A stretch of DNA of 64,000 nt from Gibbsiella quercinecans (GTDB lineage Bacteria > Pseudomonadota > Gammaproteobacteria > Enterobacterales > Enterobacteriaceae), in the NCBI RefSeq assembly GCF_002291425.1, contig NZ_CP014136.1, forward strand, positions 1,302,001 to 1,366,000, written 5' to 3'. Numbering within the stretch: the stretch's first letter is position 1; every line of letters begins with the position of its first letter. Both the position numbers and the translations under genes were made by a program. The notes under the pieces are model-generated. The model saw nothing but the letters and a program-made list of their open reading frames with translations. It did not search any database and had not been told where the DNA came from. Of this stretch, positions 43,712 to 54,457 are shown one piece after another.

Positions 43712-43924
43712 ATGGCAACCTTTTCCCTGGGTAAATACCCGCACGTCGAACTGTGCGATCTGCTGAAACTGGAAGGCTTGAGTGAAAGCGGCGCGCAGGC
43801 GAAAAACGCCATTGCCGATGGCCTGGTTACGGTAGACGGCGCGGTGGAAACCCGTAAGCGTTGCAAAATCCTCGCCGGGCAAACGGTCAGCTACGCCGGG
43901 CAACAGATCACCGTAACTGCGTAA
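43712..43924 (+). CDS. ybcJ: S4-domain RNA-binding protein YbcJ
   Basis: A 70-residue small S4-like protein (LSESGAQAKNAIADGLVTVDGAVETRKRCKI pattern, given here only as landmarks SGAQAKNAI and VDGAVETRKR). The start at 43712, two bases after the folD stop, gives the standard family length; an in-frame start inside folD is not used. It probably binds structured RNA; the exact role is unknown. Confidence 0.92.
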   Translation: MATFSLGKYPHVELCDLLKLEGLSESGAQAKNAIADGLVTVDGAVETRKRCKILAGQTVSYAGQQITVTA

Positions 43925-44027
43925 CCCTACCGTATTGATGGCCGGCTGTGCTGTTATCGCCGCCGGCTATCGTTGAAAACCGCGGTGGAAAGTGGGCAAC
44001 CCGCCACGCAGGTTGCCATTATCGCGG

Positions 44028-45413
44028 TTACTTACGGCGCCAGATCGTTCCCTGCGCGCCGTCTTCCAGCACAATACCCATTTCGTTTAGGCGATCGCGC
44101 GCCGCATCGGCTGCCGCCCAGTTTTTGGATTGGCGGGCGTCGTTGCGTTGTTTGATCAGCGCTTCAATCTCCGCCACCTCACCGTCATCCGCCTGAGCGC
44201 CGCTCTGCAGGAACTGCTCTGGCTCCTGCTGCAACAGGCCAAGCACCTTCGCCAGCTTGCGCAGCTCCGCCGCCAGGCTGTTGGCCGCCGCCATATCTTC
44301 CCCTTTCAGGCGGTTGACGTCGCGGGCCAGATCAAACAGCACCGAATAGGCTTCCGGCGTGTTGAAATCATCGTCCATCGCTTCCCGGAAGCGTGCCTCA
44401 AAGGCTTCACCGCCGGCCGGCCGGGCCGCAGCGTCGGTGCCGCGCAGCGCAGTGTACAAACGCTCCAGCGAAGCACGCGCCTGTTTCAGGTTCTCTTCGC
44501 TGTAGTTCAACTGGCTACGATAATGGCCAGACATCAGGAAATAACGCACGGTTTCAGGATCGTAATGCCCCAATACGTCACGGATGGTAAAGAAGTTGTT
44601 TAAGGATTTAGACATCTTCTCTCTGTCAATCATCACCATGCCGGAGTGCATCCAATAATTGACGTACGGGCCATCGTGCGCACAGCTTGATTGGGCGATC
44701 TCGTTCTCATGGTGTGGGAACATCAGATCCGAGCCGCCGCCGTGGATATCGAAATGGGTGCCAAGCTGTTTGCAGTTCATCGCCGAGCACTCAATGTGCC
44801 ACCCTGGGCGGCCTGGCCCCCATGGCGATTGCCAGCTCGGCTCACCCGGCTTGGACATCTTCCACAGCACGAAGTCCATCGGGTTGCGTTTCACGTCATC
44901 AATTTCCACGCGCGCGCCGGCCTGCAGTTGATCCAGATCCTGGCGCGACAGCAGGCCGTAATCCGGATCGCTGTCGATCGCGAACATCACGTCGCCGTTG
45001 CTCGCCACATAGGCATGATCGCGCTCAATCAGGCGCTGGGTAAGCGCGATAATTTCGCCGATATGCTGGGTAGCGCGCGGCTCCTGGTCTGGCCGTTCGA
45101 TCAGCAGCGCATCGAAATCCGCATGCATCTCGGCCAGCATGCGCGCCGTCAGTTGCTCGCAGGTTTCACCGTTTTCCGCCGCGCGGCGAATGATTTTGTC
45201 GTCAACGTCGGTAACGTTGCGCACATAATCCAGATCGTAGCCCAGGTAGCGCAGATAGCGCGCCACCACGTCAAAGGCGACAAAGGTGCGCCCGTGGCCA
45301 ATGTGGCACAAATCGTAAATGGTCACCCCGCACACGTACATGCCCACTTTCCCGGCATGAATAGGTTTGAATTCCTCTTTTTGACGACTCAGGGTATTAA
45401 AAATCTTTAGCAT
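44028..45413 (-). CDS. cysS: Cysteinyl-tRNA synthetase
   Basis: A 461-residue class I aminoacyl-tRNA synthetase, full length. It has [15 protein letters not shown] at the start, the HIGH motif in CHIGHGRTF, the KMSKS loop in [10 protein letters not shown], and zinc ligands including C28 (YVCGVTI) and the HECS-type segment [10 protein letters not shown]. It charges tRNA-Cys in the cytoplasm. It is transcribed divergently from ppiB across 339 bases, the arrangement known in E. coli. Confidence 0.97.
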   Translation of the reverse strand: MLKIFNTLSRQKEEFKPIHAGKVGMYVCGVTIYDLCHIGHGRTFVAFDVVARYLRYLGYDLDYVRNVTDVDDKIIRRAAENGETCEQLTARMLAEMHADFDALLIERPDQEPRATQHIGEIIALTQRLIERDHAYVASNGDVMFAIDSDPDYGLLSRQDLDQLQAGARVEIDDVKRNPMDFVLWKMSKPGEPSWQSPWGPGRPGWHIECSAMNCKQLGTHFDIHGGGSDLMFPHHENEIAQSSCAHDGPYVNYWMHSGMVMIDREKMSKSLNNFFTIRDVLGHYDPETVRYFLMSGHYRSQLNYSEENLKQARASLERLYTALRGTDAAARPAGGEAFEARFREAMDDDFNTPEAYSVLFDLARDVNRLKGEDMAAANSLAAELRKLAKVLGLLQQEPEQFLQSGAQADDGEVAEIEALIKQRNDARQSKNWAAADAARDRLNEMGIVLEDGAQGTIWRRK

Positions 45414-45752
45414 CAGGATATTCCGTGGTGTACGTGATAACAGTATTAATTACAGGGCATCAACTTAATGCTGCGTATTGAACCCCGAAGGGTGATGTAA
45501 TGCAAGGTTCAGGCACGGGTTTGCTGCCCAGGCCGGTAAAAAAGCTCATAACCATGAATAGTATCACCAGGCAGGGCAAAAAATCCCGTATTGCAGTATC
45601 CGCCCCAACCCGCCAATACTGACTCGCTAAGTGAGATATGTTATAAGAGCGGTCTGATCGTGCACGCTGTAATGACAGGCGCGCTGGCTTTCCGGCAACG
45701 CGTATGTTGAGCGTATATGTGGCATCTCACTTCACCTTGTTAGGATTAAAAT
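45414..45752. other. cysS-ppiB divergent intergenic region
   Basis: 339 bases with no coding sequence. It contains the promoters of both divergent genes. An AGGATTAAAAT ribosome-binding region precedes ppiB. I could not identify a defined operator. Confidence 0.4.
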
Positions 45753-46247
45753 ATGGTTACTTTCCACACCAACCACGGCGATATCGTTATCAAGACCTTT
45801 GCTGACAAAGCGCCGGTTACCGTTGAAAACTTCCTGAACTACTGCCGTGCAGGCTTCTACGACAACACCATTTTCCACCGTGTTATCAATGGATTCATGA
45901 TCCAGGGCGGCGGCTTTGAGCCAGGCATGAACCAGAAAAGCACCCAGGCGCCAATCAAAAACGAAGCCAACAACGGCCTGAAAAACACCCGTGGCACCTT
46001 GGCAATGGCCCGTACCAACGATCCGCACTCTGCCACCGCCCAGTTCTTCATCAACGTTGTCGACAATGACTTCCTGAACTTCCGTGGCGAAAACGCCCAG
46101 GGCTGGGGCTACTGCGTATTTGCCGAAGTGGTTGAAGGCCTGGACATCGTCGACAAAATCAAAGGCGTGAAAACCGGCCGCAGCGGTATGCACCAGGACG
46201 TTCCGGTTGAAGACGTGGTAATCAACAGCGTTACCGTCAGCGAATAA
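45753..46247 (+). CDS. ppiB: Cytoplasmic peptidyl-prolyl cis-trans isomerase B
   Basis: A 164-residue cyclophilin without signal peptide. Catalytic-site landmarks: [13 protein letters not shown] with the key Arg, [20 protein letters not shown] and [12 protein letters not shown]. It speeds proline isomerisation during folding. lpxH starts ten bases after its stop, so the two are likely co-transcribed. Confidence 0.97.
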   Translation: MVTFHTNHGDIVIKTFADKAPVTVENFLNYCRAGFYDNTIFHRVINGFMIQGGGFEPGMNQKSTQAPIKNEANNGLKNTRGTLAMARTNDPHSATAQFFINVVDNDFLNFRGENAQGWGYCVFAEVVEGLDIVDKIKGVKTGRSGMHQDVPVEDVVINSVTVSE

Positions 46248-46257
46248 TCACAACTGC

Positions 46258-46980
46258 ATGAGCACCCTGTTCATTGCAGATTTGCATTTATGCGCACAGG
46301 AACCGGCAATTACTGCCGGTTTTCTGCGTTTTTTGCAACGTGATGCGATCCATGCCGACGCACTGTACATCCTTGGCGATCTGTTCGAAGCCTGGATTGG
46401 CGATGACGATCCCCAGCCGCTGCACCGTGAGGTCGCCGCCGCGTTGAAAGCGCTGCATCTGGCCGGCGTGCCCTGCTACTTTATCCACGGCAACCGCGAT
46501 TTTCTGCTGGGCAAACGCTTCGCGCGCGAAAGCGGCATGGCGCTGCTGCCAGCAGAAAAAGTCCTCGATCTGTACGGCAGAAAGATCCTGATCCTGCACG
46601 GCGATACGCTGTGTACGGACGATCACGCCTACCAGCGGTTCCGCCGCCGGGTGCACAACCCGGTGATCCAAACGCTATTCCTTGCCATGCCGCTGCGCTG
46701 GCGTCTAAAGATCGCCGCCAACATGCGCGCCCGTAGCCAACAGAGCAATCAGTACAAATCTGAAGCGATCATGGATGTTAACCCACATGCGGTTGAGCAG
46801 GCCATGCTGCGCCACCAGGTGCATTGGATGATCCACGGCCATACCCATCGGCCGGCGGTGCATACGCTCGCGTTGAGCAACGGCGAAGCGCACCGGGTGG
46901 TGCTCGGCGCCTGGCACAACGAAGGTTCCATGGTCAAGGTCAGCGCGAACGGCGTTGAATTGATCCGCTTCCCATTTTAG
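46258..46980 (+). CDS. lpxH: UDP-2,3-diacylglucosamine diphosphatase LpxH
   Basis: A 240-residue metallophosphoesterase of lipid A synthesis that converts UDP-diacylglucosamine to lipid X. It has all the calcineurin-like motifs: [36 protein letters not shown] and IHGHTHRP. It is peripheral at the inner membrane. It lies between ppiB and purE, as in E. coli. Confidence 0.97.
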   Translation: MSTLFIADLHLCAQEPAITAGFLRFLQRDAIHADALYILGDLFEAWIGDDDPQPLHREVAAALKALHLAGVPCYFIHGNRDFLLGKRFARESGMALLPAEKVLDLYGRKILILHGDTLCTDDHAYQRFRRRVHNPVIQTLFLAMPLRWRLKIAANMRARSQQSNQYKSEAIMDVNPHAVEQAMLRHQVHWMIHGHTHRPAVHTLALSNGEAHRVVLGAWHNEGSMVKVSANGVELIRFPF

Positions 46981-47077
46981 CCCCGCCGCATTCGCCAACG
47001 CCGCCATAAGGCGTTGTTTACGCGGCGGCCGTTAAAACGCGCTAAAAAATTCCCGGGTTTGCCGGCGAAAAGCGGCG

Positions 47078-47093
47078 ACGCAACCGTTTTCCT
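47078..47093 (+). promoter_or_regulatory. PurR operator upstream of purEK
   Basis: acgcaaccgttttcct differs by one base from the PurR consensus ACGCAAACGTTTTCNT. It lies ~95 bases before the purE start, the place where the E. coli purEK operator sits. It should mediate hypoxanthine/guanine-dependent repression. Confidence 0.85.
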
Positions 47094-47186
47094 CGCCGTG
47101 CTCACATGTTATGCTCTACGCCCTCAAACGGCCTGCCACCCGCGCAACCGGCCAAAGCTTGTATCATTTACAGGAGCCTTACACCC

Positions 47187-47711
47187 ATGGGAGCCAACGC
47201 CGCTTCAGCCACCCAAGCCGGAGCTAAAATCGCAATTGTTATGGGATCCAAAAGTGACTGGGCCACCATGCAATTCACCGCCGACGTCCTCACCGCACTG
47301 AACGTTCCATTCCACGTCGAGATCGTCTCTGCCCACCGCACCCCGGACAAACTGTTCAGCTTTGCCGAACAGGCCAGCGGCAACGGTTTTGATGTGATCA
47401 TCGCCGGCGCGGGCGGCGCGGCGCATTTGCCCGGCATGCTGGCGGCTAAAACGCTGGTCCCGGTGTTGGGGGTTCCCGTGCAAAGCGCGGCACTGAGCGG
47501 CGTCGACAGCCTGTATTCCATCGTGCAGATGCCGCGCGGCATCCCGGTGGGCACATTGGCCATCGGCAAAGCCGGTGCAGCCAACGCCGGCCTGCTGGCG
47601 GCGCAGATCCTGGCGCTGCACGACAGCGCGTTGGCACAGCGCCTGGCAGCCTGGCGCCAGGCGCAAACCGATGAAGTGCTGAATAACCCGGATCCACGGG
47701 AGGAAGCATGA
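47187..47711 (+). CDS. purE: N5-carboxyaminoimidazole ribonucleotide mutase PurE
   Basis: A 174-residue class I PurE catalysing N5-CAIR to CAIR in purine synthesis. Landmarks: [34 protein letters not shown] and [14 protein letters not shown]. The start at 47187 with CAGGAGCC upstream is preferred to a longer frame from 47106. The N-terminus is a few residues longer than in E. coli. purK follows with a four-base overlap. Confidence 0.96.
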   Translation: MGANAASATQAGAKIAIVMGSKSDWATMQFTADVLTALNVPFHVEIVSAHRTPDKLFSFAEQASGNGFDVIIAGAGGAAHLPGMLAAKTLVPVLGVPVQSAALSGVDSLYSIVQMPRGIPVGTLAIGKAGAANAGLLAAQILALHDSALAQRLAAWRQAQTDEVLNNPDPREEA

Positions 47712-48775
47712 AGCCGGTTTGCGTATTGGGTAACGGCCAACTGGGGCGCATGCTGCGCCAGGCCGGCGAGCCTTTGGGCATTGCGGTCTATCCGGTTGGC
47801 CTTGATGCCGAACCGGAAGCGGTGCCGTATCAAAACAGTGTGATTACCGCGGAAATCGAGCGCTGGCCGGAAACCGCGCTCACGCGCGAACTGGCGCGCC
47901 ATAACGCGTTCGTCAACCGCGACATTTTCCCGCGCCTGGCCGATCGCCTGACGCAAAAACAGCTGCTGGATCGGCTCAACCTGGCGACCGCCCCCTGGCA
48001 ACTGCTGGCCGATGCCAGCGAATGGCCGCAGGTGTTTTCCCAACTGGGCGAGTTGGCTATCGTTAAACGGCGCGTCGGCGGCTATGACGGCCGCGGCCAA
48101 TGGCGCCTGCGCCCCGGCCAGGAGAATGAGCTGCCGGCCGATGCCTACGGCGAATGCATCGTTGAACAGGGGATCAATTTCTCTGGCGAAGTGTCGCTGG
48201 TGGGCGCCCGTGGCCATGATGGCCAGGCGGTATTTTACCCGCTGACCCACAACCTGCATCAGGACGGCATTCTGCGCACCAGCGTTGCGCTGCCGCAGCC
48301 ACTCCCGGCGTTGCAACAGCAGGCCGAACAGATGCTCGGCGCGATCCTTAACGAGCTCGACTACGTTGGGGTGATGGCGATGGAATGCTTTATTGTCGGC
48401 GATCGTTTGTTGATCAACGAACTGGCGCCGCGCGTACACAACAGCGGCCACTGGACGCAAAACGGGGCGTCGATCAGCCAGTTTGAACTGCACCTGCGGG
48501 CTATTCTGGGTTTGCCGTTGCCGAAGCCGGTGGTTAACACGCCGTCGGTGATGGTCAACCTGATCGGCACCGCAGTGAATACGCAATGGCTGTCGCTGCC
48601 GCTGGTGCGGCTGCACTGGTATGAAAAAGAAGTGCGCCCTGGGCGCAAGGTCGGCCATCTGAACTTAAACGATCCGCACGGCGCCGCATTGCAGCAGGCG
48701 TTACAGGCGCTGGCGCCGCTGTTGCCGGCCGAGTACCAAAGCGGCCTGGAGTGGGCGCAGCAAAAGCTGGGCTAA
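47708..48775 (+). CDS. purK: N5-carboxyaminoimidazole ribonucleotide synthase PurK
   Basis: A 355-residue ATP-grasp ligase that carboxylates AIR to N5-CAIR with bicarbonate and ATP, supplying PurE. Landmarks: [12 protein letters not shown] at the start, [13 protein letters not shown] and [15 protein letters not shown]. It is co-transcribed with purE under the PurR operator. The 3' end is followed by a hairpin before the convergent ybbP gene. Confidence 0.96.
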   Translation: MKPVCVLGNGQLGRMLRQAGEPLGIAVYPVGLDAEPEAVPYQNSVITAEIERWPETALTRELARHNAFVNRDIFPRLADRLTQKQLLDRLNLATAPWQLLADASEWPQVFSQLGELAIVKRRVGGYDGRGQWRLRPGQENELPADAYGECIVEQGINFSGEVSLVGARGHDGQAVFYPLTHNLHQDGILRTSVALPQPLPALQQQAEQMLGAILNELDYVGVMAMECFIVGDRLLINELAPRVHNSGHWTQNGASISQFELHLRAILGLPLPKPVVNTPSVMVNLIGTAVNTQWLSLPLVRLHWYEKEVRPGRKVGHLNLNDPHGAALQQALQALAPLLPAEYQSGLEWAQQKLG

Positions 48776-48803
48776 CCCCTGGCGTTTTCACTGCCGCGGT
48801 TTC

Positions 48804-48838
48804 GGCTTGCCCCTTTCCCAAAGGGAGAGAGGCAAGCC
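48804..48838. terminator. Hairpin between convergent purK and ybbP
   Basis: ggcttgcc (48804-48811) and ggcaagcc (48831-48838) enclose an inner cctttccc/aaagggag stem. It may end both transcripts, although no long U tract follows. The inner part resembles the dispersed ccctctccc/gggagaggg repeat seen at 54396. Confidence 0.45.
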
Positions 48839-48882
48839 AGCGCCAGAAAGCGGGAACGCACGTTTCAGGCTATCGCGCGCAA

Positions 48883-51315
48883 TCACCCTTCGTAATTGCG
48901 AAACAGCGCCTTGCCGCGCAGCAAACGCACACCCAACCAACCGCCGCACAGCGAAAGCAACAGCGCACTGAACAGCGGCAACGCCCACCACAGCAATACG
49001 GTCGGCTCCCAGGGGAAGTCAAACACCCGGCTTTGCAGCAGCCACAGCGCAGCTTCCGCACCCAGCGCGGCGGCAATACCGGCCCCCAGCCCCAACAGCG
49101 CAAATTCGCACCAAAGCGTGCCGCGCAGCAGGCGCTTACCGGCGCCCAGCGTCCGGTAAACCACCAATTCCTGCCGCCGCTGGCGCATCCCCACCTGCAC
49201 CTGAGCCAACAGCAATAATCCCCCGCAGATAACCACCAACACCACCATCACCTCCAGCGCACGGCTCACCTGCTGCAACACGCCGCCGATTTGTTGCAGG
49301 ATCGACCCCACATCCATCAGGCTGAGCGACGGGAACTGGCGGTTAAGCTGGGTCAGCATGCTGCCGTCGCCATCGTAACGGAAACTGGTCAGCCAGGTTT
49401 GCGGCTGGCCGTCCAGCCCACCCGGCGGGAAAATAAAGTAGAAGTTCGGCTTCAGGCTTTCCCAGTCCACCTGCCGCAGGCTGGTGACTTTGGCGCTGAA
49501 TGTCTGGGTATCGCCGCTAAAGGTCAGCGTATCCCCCAGTTTGACATTCAGGCGCTTGGCTACGCCCTGCTCCATCGACACTTCCCCGGCCTTCGGCGGC
49601 CAGGTGCCGGCCAACAGCGGGTTGTGGTCCGGCAACGCCGCCAGCCAGGTCAGGTTCAATTCGCGGTTCACCGCTTCGCCGCCCGGATCGTCTTCATGCA
49701 CCCGTTCCGTCGCCGCCTGTTGGTTAATTTCAGCCAGCCGCACGCGAACAATCGGGTAGAAGGTTTCCTCATGCACCTTATGCTGCGCCAGGAATGCCTT
49801 CACCTGGGGCACCTGCGCATCATTCATGTTCAACAGGAAGTAGTTCGGCGTGCCCGGCGGCAACTGTTGCTGCCAGCGATCGAGCATATCGCCGCGCATC
49901 ACCAGCAGCAGCGCCAACAGCATAAACGACAGCGAAAACGCCCCAAGCTGGCTGATCGTCACCCACGGCTGGTGCAACAGTCGGTTGACCGCCAGCCGCA
50001 GCGCCAGTTTTTTCAGCGTAATACGCCGCAGCACCATCAGGCTGCCCCAGCCGATAGTGCCCAACAGCAACGCGAGGACCACGATCCCAGCCAATATTGA
50101 CCACAGCAGCGTGCTGGCGCCCATCAGCGCCGCCAACAGCAACACCACAATCAGCAAGGCCGCCGGCAGGAAATAACGCAGCGGCCACACGTTGGCCACC
50201 ACATCACGCCGCAATACCCGCAGCGGCTGCGTCGCCAGCAATTGGCGGTATGGCCGCAGCCCCACCAGCAGTGAAATCATCACCAACGCGCCGATCGACC
50301 ATAGCCAGGGCCAGGCGCTGGCGGCGGGCAATTCCCCCGGCAGCACCGGCGCCAACAGGCGGATCAGCAACGCCTCAAACGCCAAGCCAATGACGCTGCC
50401 GCAAACCCCGGCCAGCACCAACACCGCCAGCCACTGGCCGGCAATCAGGCGCCGCAGCGACTTGCGCCCAGCCCCAAGGGTTTTTAACACCGCGATCAGA
50501 TCGTAACGGCTACGGCAATAATGGCTCATCGCCACCGCCACGGCGGCGATCGACAACAGCAGCGTCAACAGCGCGGACATCAACAGAAAATGCTGCGAGC
50601 GCTGCAGTGATTTGCCCAGCGCACTGCCGGAATCCTCCAGCCCGTACCAACGCTGCCCCGGCGTAAGCTGCGGCACCAGGCGATCTTCATAGCGTTGGAT
50701 ATCCTCCGCCGCGCCGGCGAACATATAGCGATAGGTCAAACGGCTGCCGGGCTGCACCGCGCCGGTTTTATCCACGTCCGCCAGGTTGATGATGATGCGC
50801 GGCGCCGTCTGGAACGGGTTAAAGCCAGAGTCTGGCTCCTGAATAATTTCCCCGGCGATGCGCAGCGTGGTATCGCCCACATCCAGATTATCGCCCACTT
50901 TCACATTCAGCAGCGCCAACAAACGCGGCGCCACCAGCACCGTGCCCGGCTCCAGCTTCACATTGGCCGGGCGCGTTTCCAGCGTGCCGTATAACGGATA
51001 GGCCAAATCGGTCGCTTTTACCTGCGCCAGTTGCGGACGATCGCCGGCATAGGTCATGGTGGTGAAGGACAACTGGCGGCTCACCTGCAGCCCCTGCTGC
51101 TGCGCATCCAGGATCCAGCCTTCCGGCACCGGGCGCGCCGTGCGCAGAACCCGATCGCCGGCGATAAAATCCCGGCTTTGCTGGCTTAACCCTTTGTTCA
51201 TACGATCGCTGATGCTGCCCAGCGCCAGCACACAGGCCACCGACAGCGTCAGCGCCAGCCAGACAATCAGCAGCGAAGGCGAGCGCCATTCACGCCAGAA
51301 CCAGCGCCAAATCAT
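48883..51315 (-). CDS. ybbP: ABC transporter permease YbbP (MacB/FtsX type)
   Basis: An 810-residue inner-membrane protein with about ten membrane segments and two FtsX domains: an N-terminal helix, a large periplasmic domain, a central group of helices (VLKTLGAGRKSLRRLIAGQW loop) and a C-terminal FtsX domain. With YbbA it forms a mechanotransmission-type ABC system, possibly linked to TesA in lipoprotein or lipid handling; the substrate is not established. The ATG at 51315 overlaps the ybbA stop (ATGA) behind GGGAGGAAGC, so the annotated start at 51327 is less likely. Confidence 0.94.
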   Translation of the reverse strand: MIWRWFWREWRSPSLLIVWLALTLSVACVLALGSISDRMNKGLSQQSRDFIAGDRVLRTARPVPEGWILDAQQQGLQVSRQLSFTTMTYAGDRPQLAQVKATDLAYPLYGTLETRPANVKLEPGTVLVAPRLLALLNVKVGDNLDVGDTTLRIAGEIIQEPDSGFNPFQTAPRIIINLADVDKTGAVQPGSRLTYRYMFAGAAEDIQRYEDRLVPQLTPGQRWYGLEDSGSALGKSLQRSQHFLLMSALLTLLLSIAAVAVAMSHYCRSRYDLIAVLKTLGAGRKSLRRLIAGQWLAVLVLAGVCGSVIGLAFEALLIRLLAPVLPGELPAASAWPWLWSIGALVMISLLVGLRPYRQLLATQPLRVLRRDVVANVWPLRYFLPAALLIVVLLLAALMGASTLLWSILAGIVVLALLLGTIGWGSLMVLRRITLKKLALRLAVNRLLHQPWVTISQLGAFSLSFMLLALLLVMRGDMLDRWQQQLPPGTPNYFLLNMNDAQVPQVKAFLAQHKVHEETFYPIVRVRLAEINQQAATERVHEDDPGGEAVNRELNLTWLAALPDHNPLLAGTWPPKAGEVSMEQGVAKRLNVKLGDTLTFSGDTQTFSAKVTSLRQVDWESLKPNFYFIFPPGGLDGQPQTWLTSFRYDGDGSMLTQLNRQFPSLSLMDVGSILQQIGGVLQQVSRALEVMVVLVVICGGLLLLAQVQVGMRQRRQELVVYRTLGAGKRLLRGTLWCEFALLGLGAGIAAALGAEAALWLLQSRVFDFPWEPTVLLWWALPLFSALLLSLCGGWLGVRLLRGKALFRNYEG

Positions 51316-51998
51316 GCTTCCTCCCACAGCTTGCCTTCACGCAAGCGCAGCCGCCGCTGGCAGCGCGCCGCCAGCGTTTCGTCGTGGGTGACCAGGATGA
51401 GCGTGGTATCAAAATCGCGGTTGAGGGAAAACAGCAAATCGGCAATGCGCACGCCGGTCTGGCGATCCAGGTTGCCAGTAGGTTCATCAGCAAACAGCAC
51501 CCGCGGCCGGCCACTGAAGGCCCTGGCAAGCGCAACCCGCTGCTGCTCGCCGCCGGACAGCTGCGCCGGCAGGTGGCCCAAGCGCTTGCCCAGGCCCAGT
51601 TGCTCCAGCAGTTGCACCGCCTGCTCGCGGCTTTGGCGTTCACTCTCGCCGCGCAACAATGCGGGCAACTGCACGTTCTCCAGCGCGCTGAGCGTCGGCA
51701 CCAGCATGAACGACTGAAAGACAAACCCCACATCCCTGGCGCGCAGCGCCGCACGTTTTTCTTCATCCAACGCGGGCAGATTTTCCCCCAGCAGACGCAC
51801 TTCGCCGGCGCTGCCGTCGTCCAGCCCGGCCAGAATGCCCAGCAGCGTCGATTTGCCGGAGCCGGACTCGCCAATCAGGGCGATGGTCTGCGCGGGTTTG
51901 ACAACCAGCTCGACACCGGTAAGTATGGTGAGCCGATGTTCCCCCTCACCAACGTGTTTACTAAGATGATGAACTTCAAGAACGTTTTCCGCTGGCAT
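51312..51998 (-). CDS. ybbA: ABC transporter ATP-binding protein YbbA
   Basis: A 228-residue LolD/MacB-type ATPase: GESGSGKST Walker A, LSGGEQQRVALARA signature, VLFADEPTGNLD Walker B. It drives YbbP. Its 5' end overlaps the 5' end of tesA head to head by 33 bases, as in other enterobacteria, so the two promoters lie inside each other's genes. Confidence 0.96.
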   Translation of the reverse strand: MPAENVLEVHHLSKHVGEGEHRLTILTGVELVVKPAQTIALIGESGSGKSTLLGILAGLDDGSAGEVRLLGENLPALDEEKRAALRARDVGFVFQSFMLVPTLSALENVQLPALLRGESERQSREQAVQLLEQLGLGKRLGHLPAQLSGGEQQRVALARAFSGRPRVLFADEPTGNLDRQTGVRIADLLFSLNRDFDTTLILVTHDETLAARCQRRLRLREGKLWEEA

Positions 51999-52607
51999 CT
52001 TCCCTTCCTTTTGCTGTTGGGATTATTCAGTTTACGCGCTGCCGCCGCAGATACCCTATTGATTTTGGGCGACAGTTTAAGCGCCGGCTACCGCCTGCCG
52101 GTGGCGCAGGCCTGGCCGACGCAGTTGGCCGCCCGCTGGCAGAAACAGCCAGGTAGCCCACAGGTGGTTAACGCCAGCATCAGCGGCGACACCAGCGCCC
52201 AAGGGCTGGCGCGCCTGCCGGCGCTGCTAAAGCAGCACCAGCCACGCTGGGTGCTGGTTGAGCTGGGCGCCAACGATGGCCTGCGCGGCTTTCCGGCGCC
52301 CGATATTCAACAGCAGCTCAGCCAAATCATCACGCTGATCCAGCAGGCCGGCGCCCAGCCGCTGCTGATGCAGATTCGCATCCCGCCCAACTACGGCAAG
52401 CGCTATACTGACGCTTTCAGCGCCATTTACCCGCAGCTTGCCGGGCAGTTCAACATTCCGCTGCTACCGTTCTTTATGGAACAGGTGGTGATTAAACCGG
52501 AATGGATGCAGGATGATGGATTGCATCCCAATCAGGATGCCCAGCCGTTTATCGCTGCCTGGATGGCAGAGCGCCTGGAACCCTTAGTAAAACATGAGTC
52601 TCATTAA
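51966..52607 (+). CDS. tesA: Periplasmic acyl-CoA thioesterase I / lysophospholipase L1 TesA
   Basis: A 213-residue SGNH hydrolase with signal peptide (MMNFKNVFRWHLPFLLLLGL, cleavage after AAAA). Blocks: GDSLSAGY with the catalytic Ser, ISGDT, GANDG and DDGLHPN with Asp and His. It hydrolyses acyl-CoAs, lysophospholipids and some peptides in the periplasm. The start is set by homology with E. coli TesA; the much longer open frame from 51384 is antisense to ybbA. Confidence 0.96.
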   Translation: MMNFKNVFRWHLPFLLLLGLFSLRAAAADTLLILGDSLSAGYRLPVAQAWPTQLAARWQKQPGSPQVVNASISGDTSAQGLARLPALLKQHQPRWVLVELGANDGLRGFPAPDIQQQLSQIITLIQQAGAQPLLMQIRIPPNYGKRYTDAFSAIYPQLAGQFNIPLLPFFMEQVVIKPEWMQDDGLHPNQDAQPFIAAWMAERLEPLVKHESH

Positions 52608-52632
52608 ATAAGGCCGTACGGTAGGTAAAGTT

Positions 52633-53409
52633 ATGCAAAAAGCGGTATTAATAACCGGCTGTTCCAGCGGGATCGGCTTGATAGCGGCGCAGGATCTGCG
52701 TAACCGCGGCTATCGCGTGCTGGCAGCCTGCCGTAAGCCACAGGACGTGGAAAACATGCGCCAGCTTGGGCTGGAGGGCATTGAGTTGGATCTGGACGAC
52801 AGCGCCAGCGTTGAGCGCGCAGCCAGCCAGGTGATCGAACTGACCGGCGGCCGGTTATATGGCCTGTTCAATAACGGCGGCTTTGGCGTTTACGGCCCGC
52901 TAAGCAGTATTTCCCGCGCCCAGTTGGAAAAACAGTTCGCCACCAACCTGTTCGGCACCCACCAACTGACCCAACTGCTGCTGCCCGCCATGCTGCCGCA
53001 CGGCGAAGGGCGCATTATCCAGACCAGTTCGGTAATGGGGCTGGTGGCCAGCGCCGGGCGCGGCGCCTACGCCGCCAGCAAATTCGCGCTGGAGGCCTGG
53101 TCGGACGCGCTGCGCATGGAGCTGCACGGCAGCGGCATCACGGTGAGCCTGATCGAGCCCGGCCCAATCGCCACCCATTTCAGCCAGAACGTGAACCAGG
53201 CGCTGCGCGATAAACCGGTGCATAACCCCGGCATCGCCAAACGTCTGACGCTGCCGCCGGAAGCCATCCTGCCCAAACTGCGCCATGCGCTGGAAAGCCC
53301 ACGGCCCAAATTGCGCTACCCAGTGACGCTGATCGCCCATGCGCTCAGCATACTGCGCCGTATTCTTCCTGGCCGGGCGCTTGACTGGCTGCTGCGCAGC
53401 AACGGCTAA
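52633..53409 (+). CDS. ybbO: SDR-family oxidoreductase YbbO
   Basis: A 258-residue classical short-chain dehydrogenase: TGCSSGIG glycine motif, NNGG in place of NNAG, catalytic Ser in QTSSVMG, and YAASK. In E. coli YbbO reduces aldehydes with NADP(H). The start is 25 bases after tesA, so co-transcription is likely. Confidence 0.94.
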   Translation: MQKAVLITGCSSGIGLIAAQDLRNRGYRVLAACRKPQDVENMRQLGLEGIELDLDDSASVERAASQVIELTGGRLYGLFNNGGFGVYGPLSSISRAQLEKQFATNLFGTHQLTQLLLPAMLPHGEGRIIQTSSVMGLVASAGRGAYAASKFALEAWSDALRMELHGSGITVSLIEPGPIATHFSQNVNQALRDKPVHNPGIAKRLTLPPEAILPKLRHALESPRPKLRYPVTLIAHALSILRRILPGRALDWLLRSNG

Positions 53410-53521
53410 GCGCCCCATCGGCAACGGCGTTTCGCCCCTATATTCGCGCCGGGGGTTGAAGATGCTGGCCCCTGCCCCCACGTAGCCTTTATTGGCTCCG
53501 AAAGTTTCAGAGAGAAAATAC

Positions 53522-54376
53522 ATGCTAACTCAAGCCGTTGTTGATATTAACGAAACCAACCTGCACCAGACGCTGGATCAATCCATGTCGGTTCCGGTGC
53601 TGTTTTACTTCTGGTCCGAACGCAGCCAACACTGCCAGCAGCTTACTCCGGTGCTGGACAAACTGGCGGCCGAGTATGCCGGGCAGTTTATTTTGGCAAA
53701 AGTGGATTGCGACGCCGAGCAGATGATCGCCTCGCAGTTTGGCTTGCGCTCGATTCCAACGGTTTATCTGTTTAAAGACGGCCAGCCGGTAGACGGCTTC
53801 CAGGGCCCGCAGCCGGAAGAGGCTATTCGCGATTTGCTGCAGCGTTTTTTGCCGAAGGAAGAAGATCTCAAACTAGAGCAGGCAACGGCGCTGCTTGCCG
53901 AAGGGCAGGCGCAGGAAGCGCTGCCGCTGCTGAAAGATGCGTGGCAGATCAGCAACCAGCGCAGCGATATCGGCCTGGCGCTGGCGGAAGCACAGATCGC
54001 CTTGAACCGCACGGAAGACGCCGAAGCGGTGCTGGCGACCATCCCGCTGCAGGATCAGGATACCCGCTATCAGGGCCTGGTGGCGCAGATTGAACTGCTG
54101 AAACAGGCAGCGGACACCCCGGAGATCCAACAGTTGCAGCAGCAAGTGCAGCAACAGCCTGACAACGTGGAACTGGCCATCCAGCTTGCGCTGCAGTTGC
54201 ATCAGGTTGGGCGCAACGAAGAAGCATTAACGCTGTTGATGGAGCATCTGAGAAAAAACCTGGCCGCAGCCAACGGTAATGCGCGCAAGACGCTGATGGA
54301 TATTATGGCCGCGCTCGGCACCGGCGATGCGCTGGCCGCCAAATTCCGCCGCCAGCTCTACTCCCTGCTGTATTGA
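53522..54376 (+). CDS. cnoX: Chaperedoxin CnoX (YbbN)
   Basis: A 284-residue protein with an N-terminal thioredoxin fold and C-terminal TPR-like helices. The active-site motif is SQHC (in [10 protein letters not shown]), lacking the first Cys of CxxC, as in E. coli CnoX, which works as a holdase under hypochlorous stress and passes clients to GroEL and DnaK. The start at 53522 gives the same length as the E. coli protein. Confidence 0.96.
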   Translation: MLTQAVVDINETNLHQTLDQSMSVPVLFYFWSERSQHCQQLTPVLDKLAAEYAGQFILAKVDCDAEQMIASQFGLRSIPTVYLFKDGQPVDGFQGPQPEEAIRDLLQRFLPKEEDLKLEQATALLAEGQAQEALPLLKDAWQISNQRSDIGLALAEAQIALNRTEDAEAVLATIPLQDQDTRYQGLVAQIELLKQAADTPEIQQLQQQVQQQPDNVELAIQLALQLHQVGRNEEALTLLMEHLRKNLAAANGNARKTLMDIMAALGTGDALAAKFRRQLYSLLY

Positions 54377-54395
54377 TTTGCCCCCCATATGCACC

Positions 54396-54430
54396 CCCTC
54401 TCCCACTGGGAGAGGGCCGGGGTGAGGGTG
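54396..54430. repeat. Dispersed palindromic repeat / possible bidirectional terminator
   Basis: ccctctccc (54396-54404) and gggagaggg (54408-54416) form a 9-base stem with a 3-base loop, followed by ccggggtgaggg. This motif (ccctctccc...gggagagggccggggtgaggg) recurs in intergenic regions of many proteobacteria. It sits between convergent cnoX and cfa. Confidence 0.55.
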
Positions 54431-54457
54431 AACCCTTCCCCACTCCTAGCCTTACGC

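Noticed and set aside
47168-48658. 496-codon minus-strand frame opposite purE/purK
   Set aside because: Antisense to two well-conserved genes; no domain evidence.
51384-51965. N-terminal extension of TesA by ~190 residues
   Set aside because: This stretch is antisense to ybbA; TesA homology and the signal peptide start at 51966.
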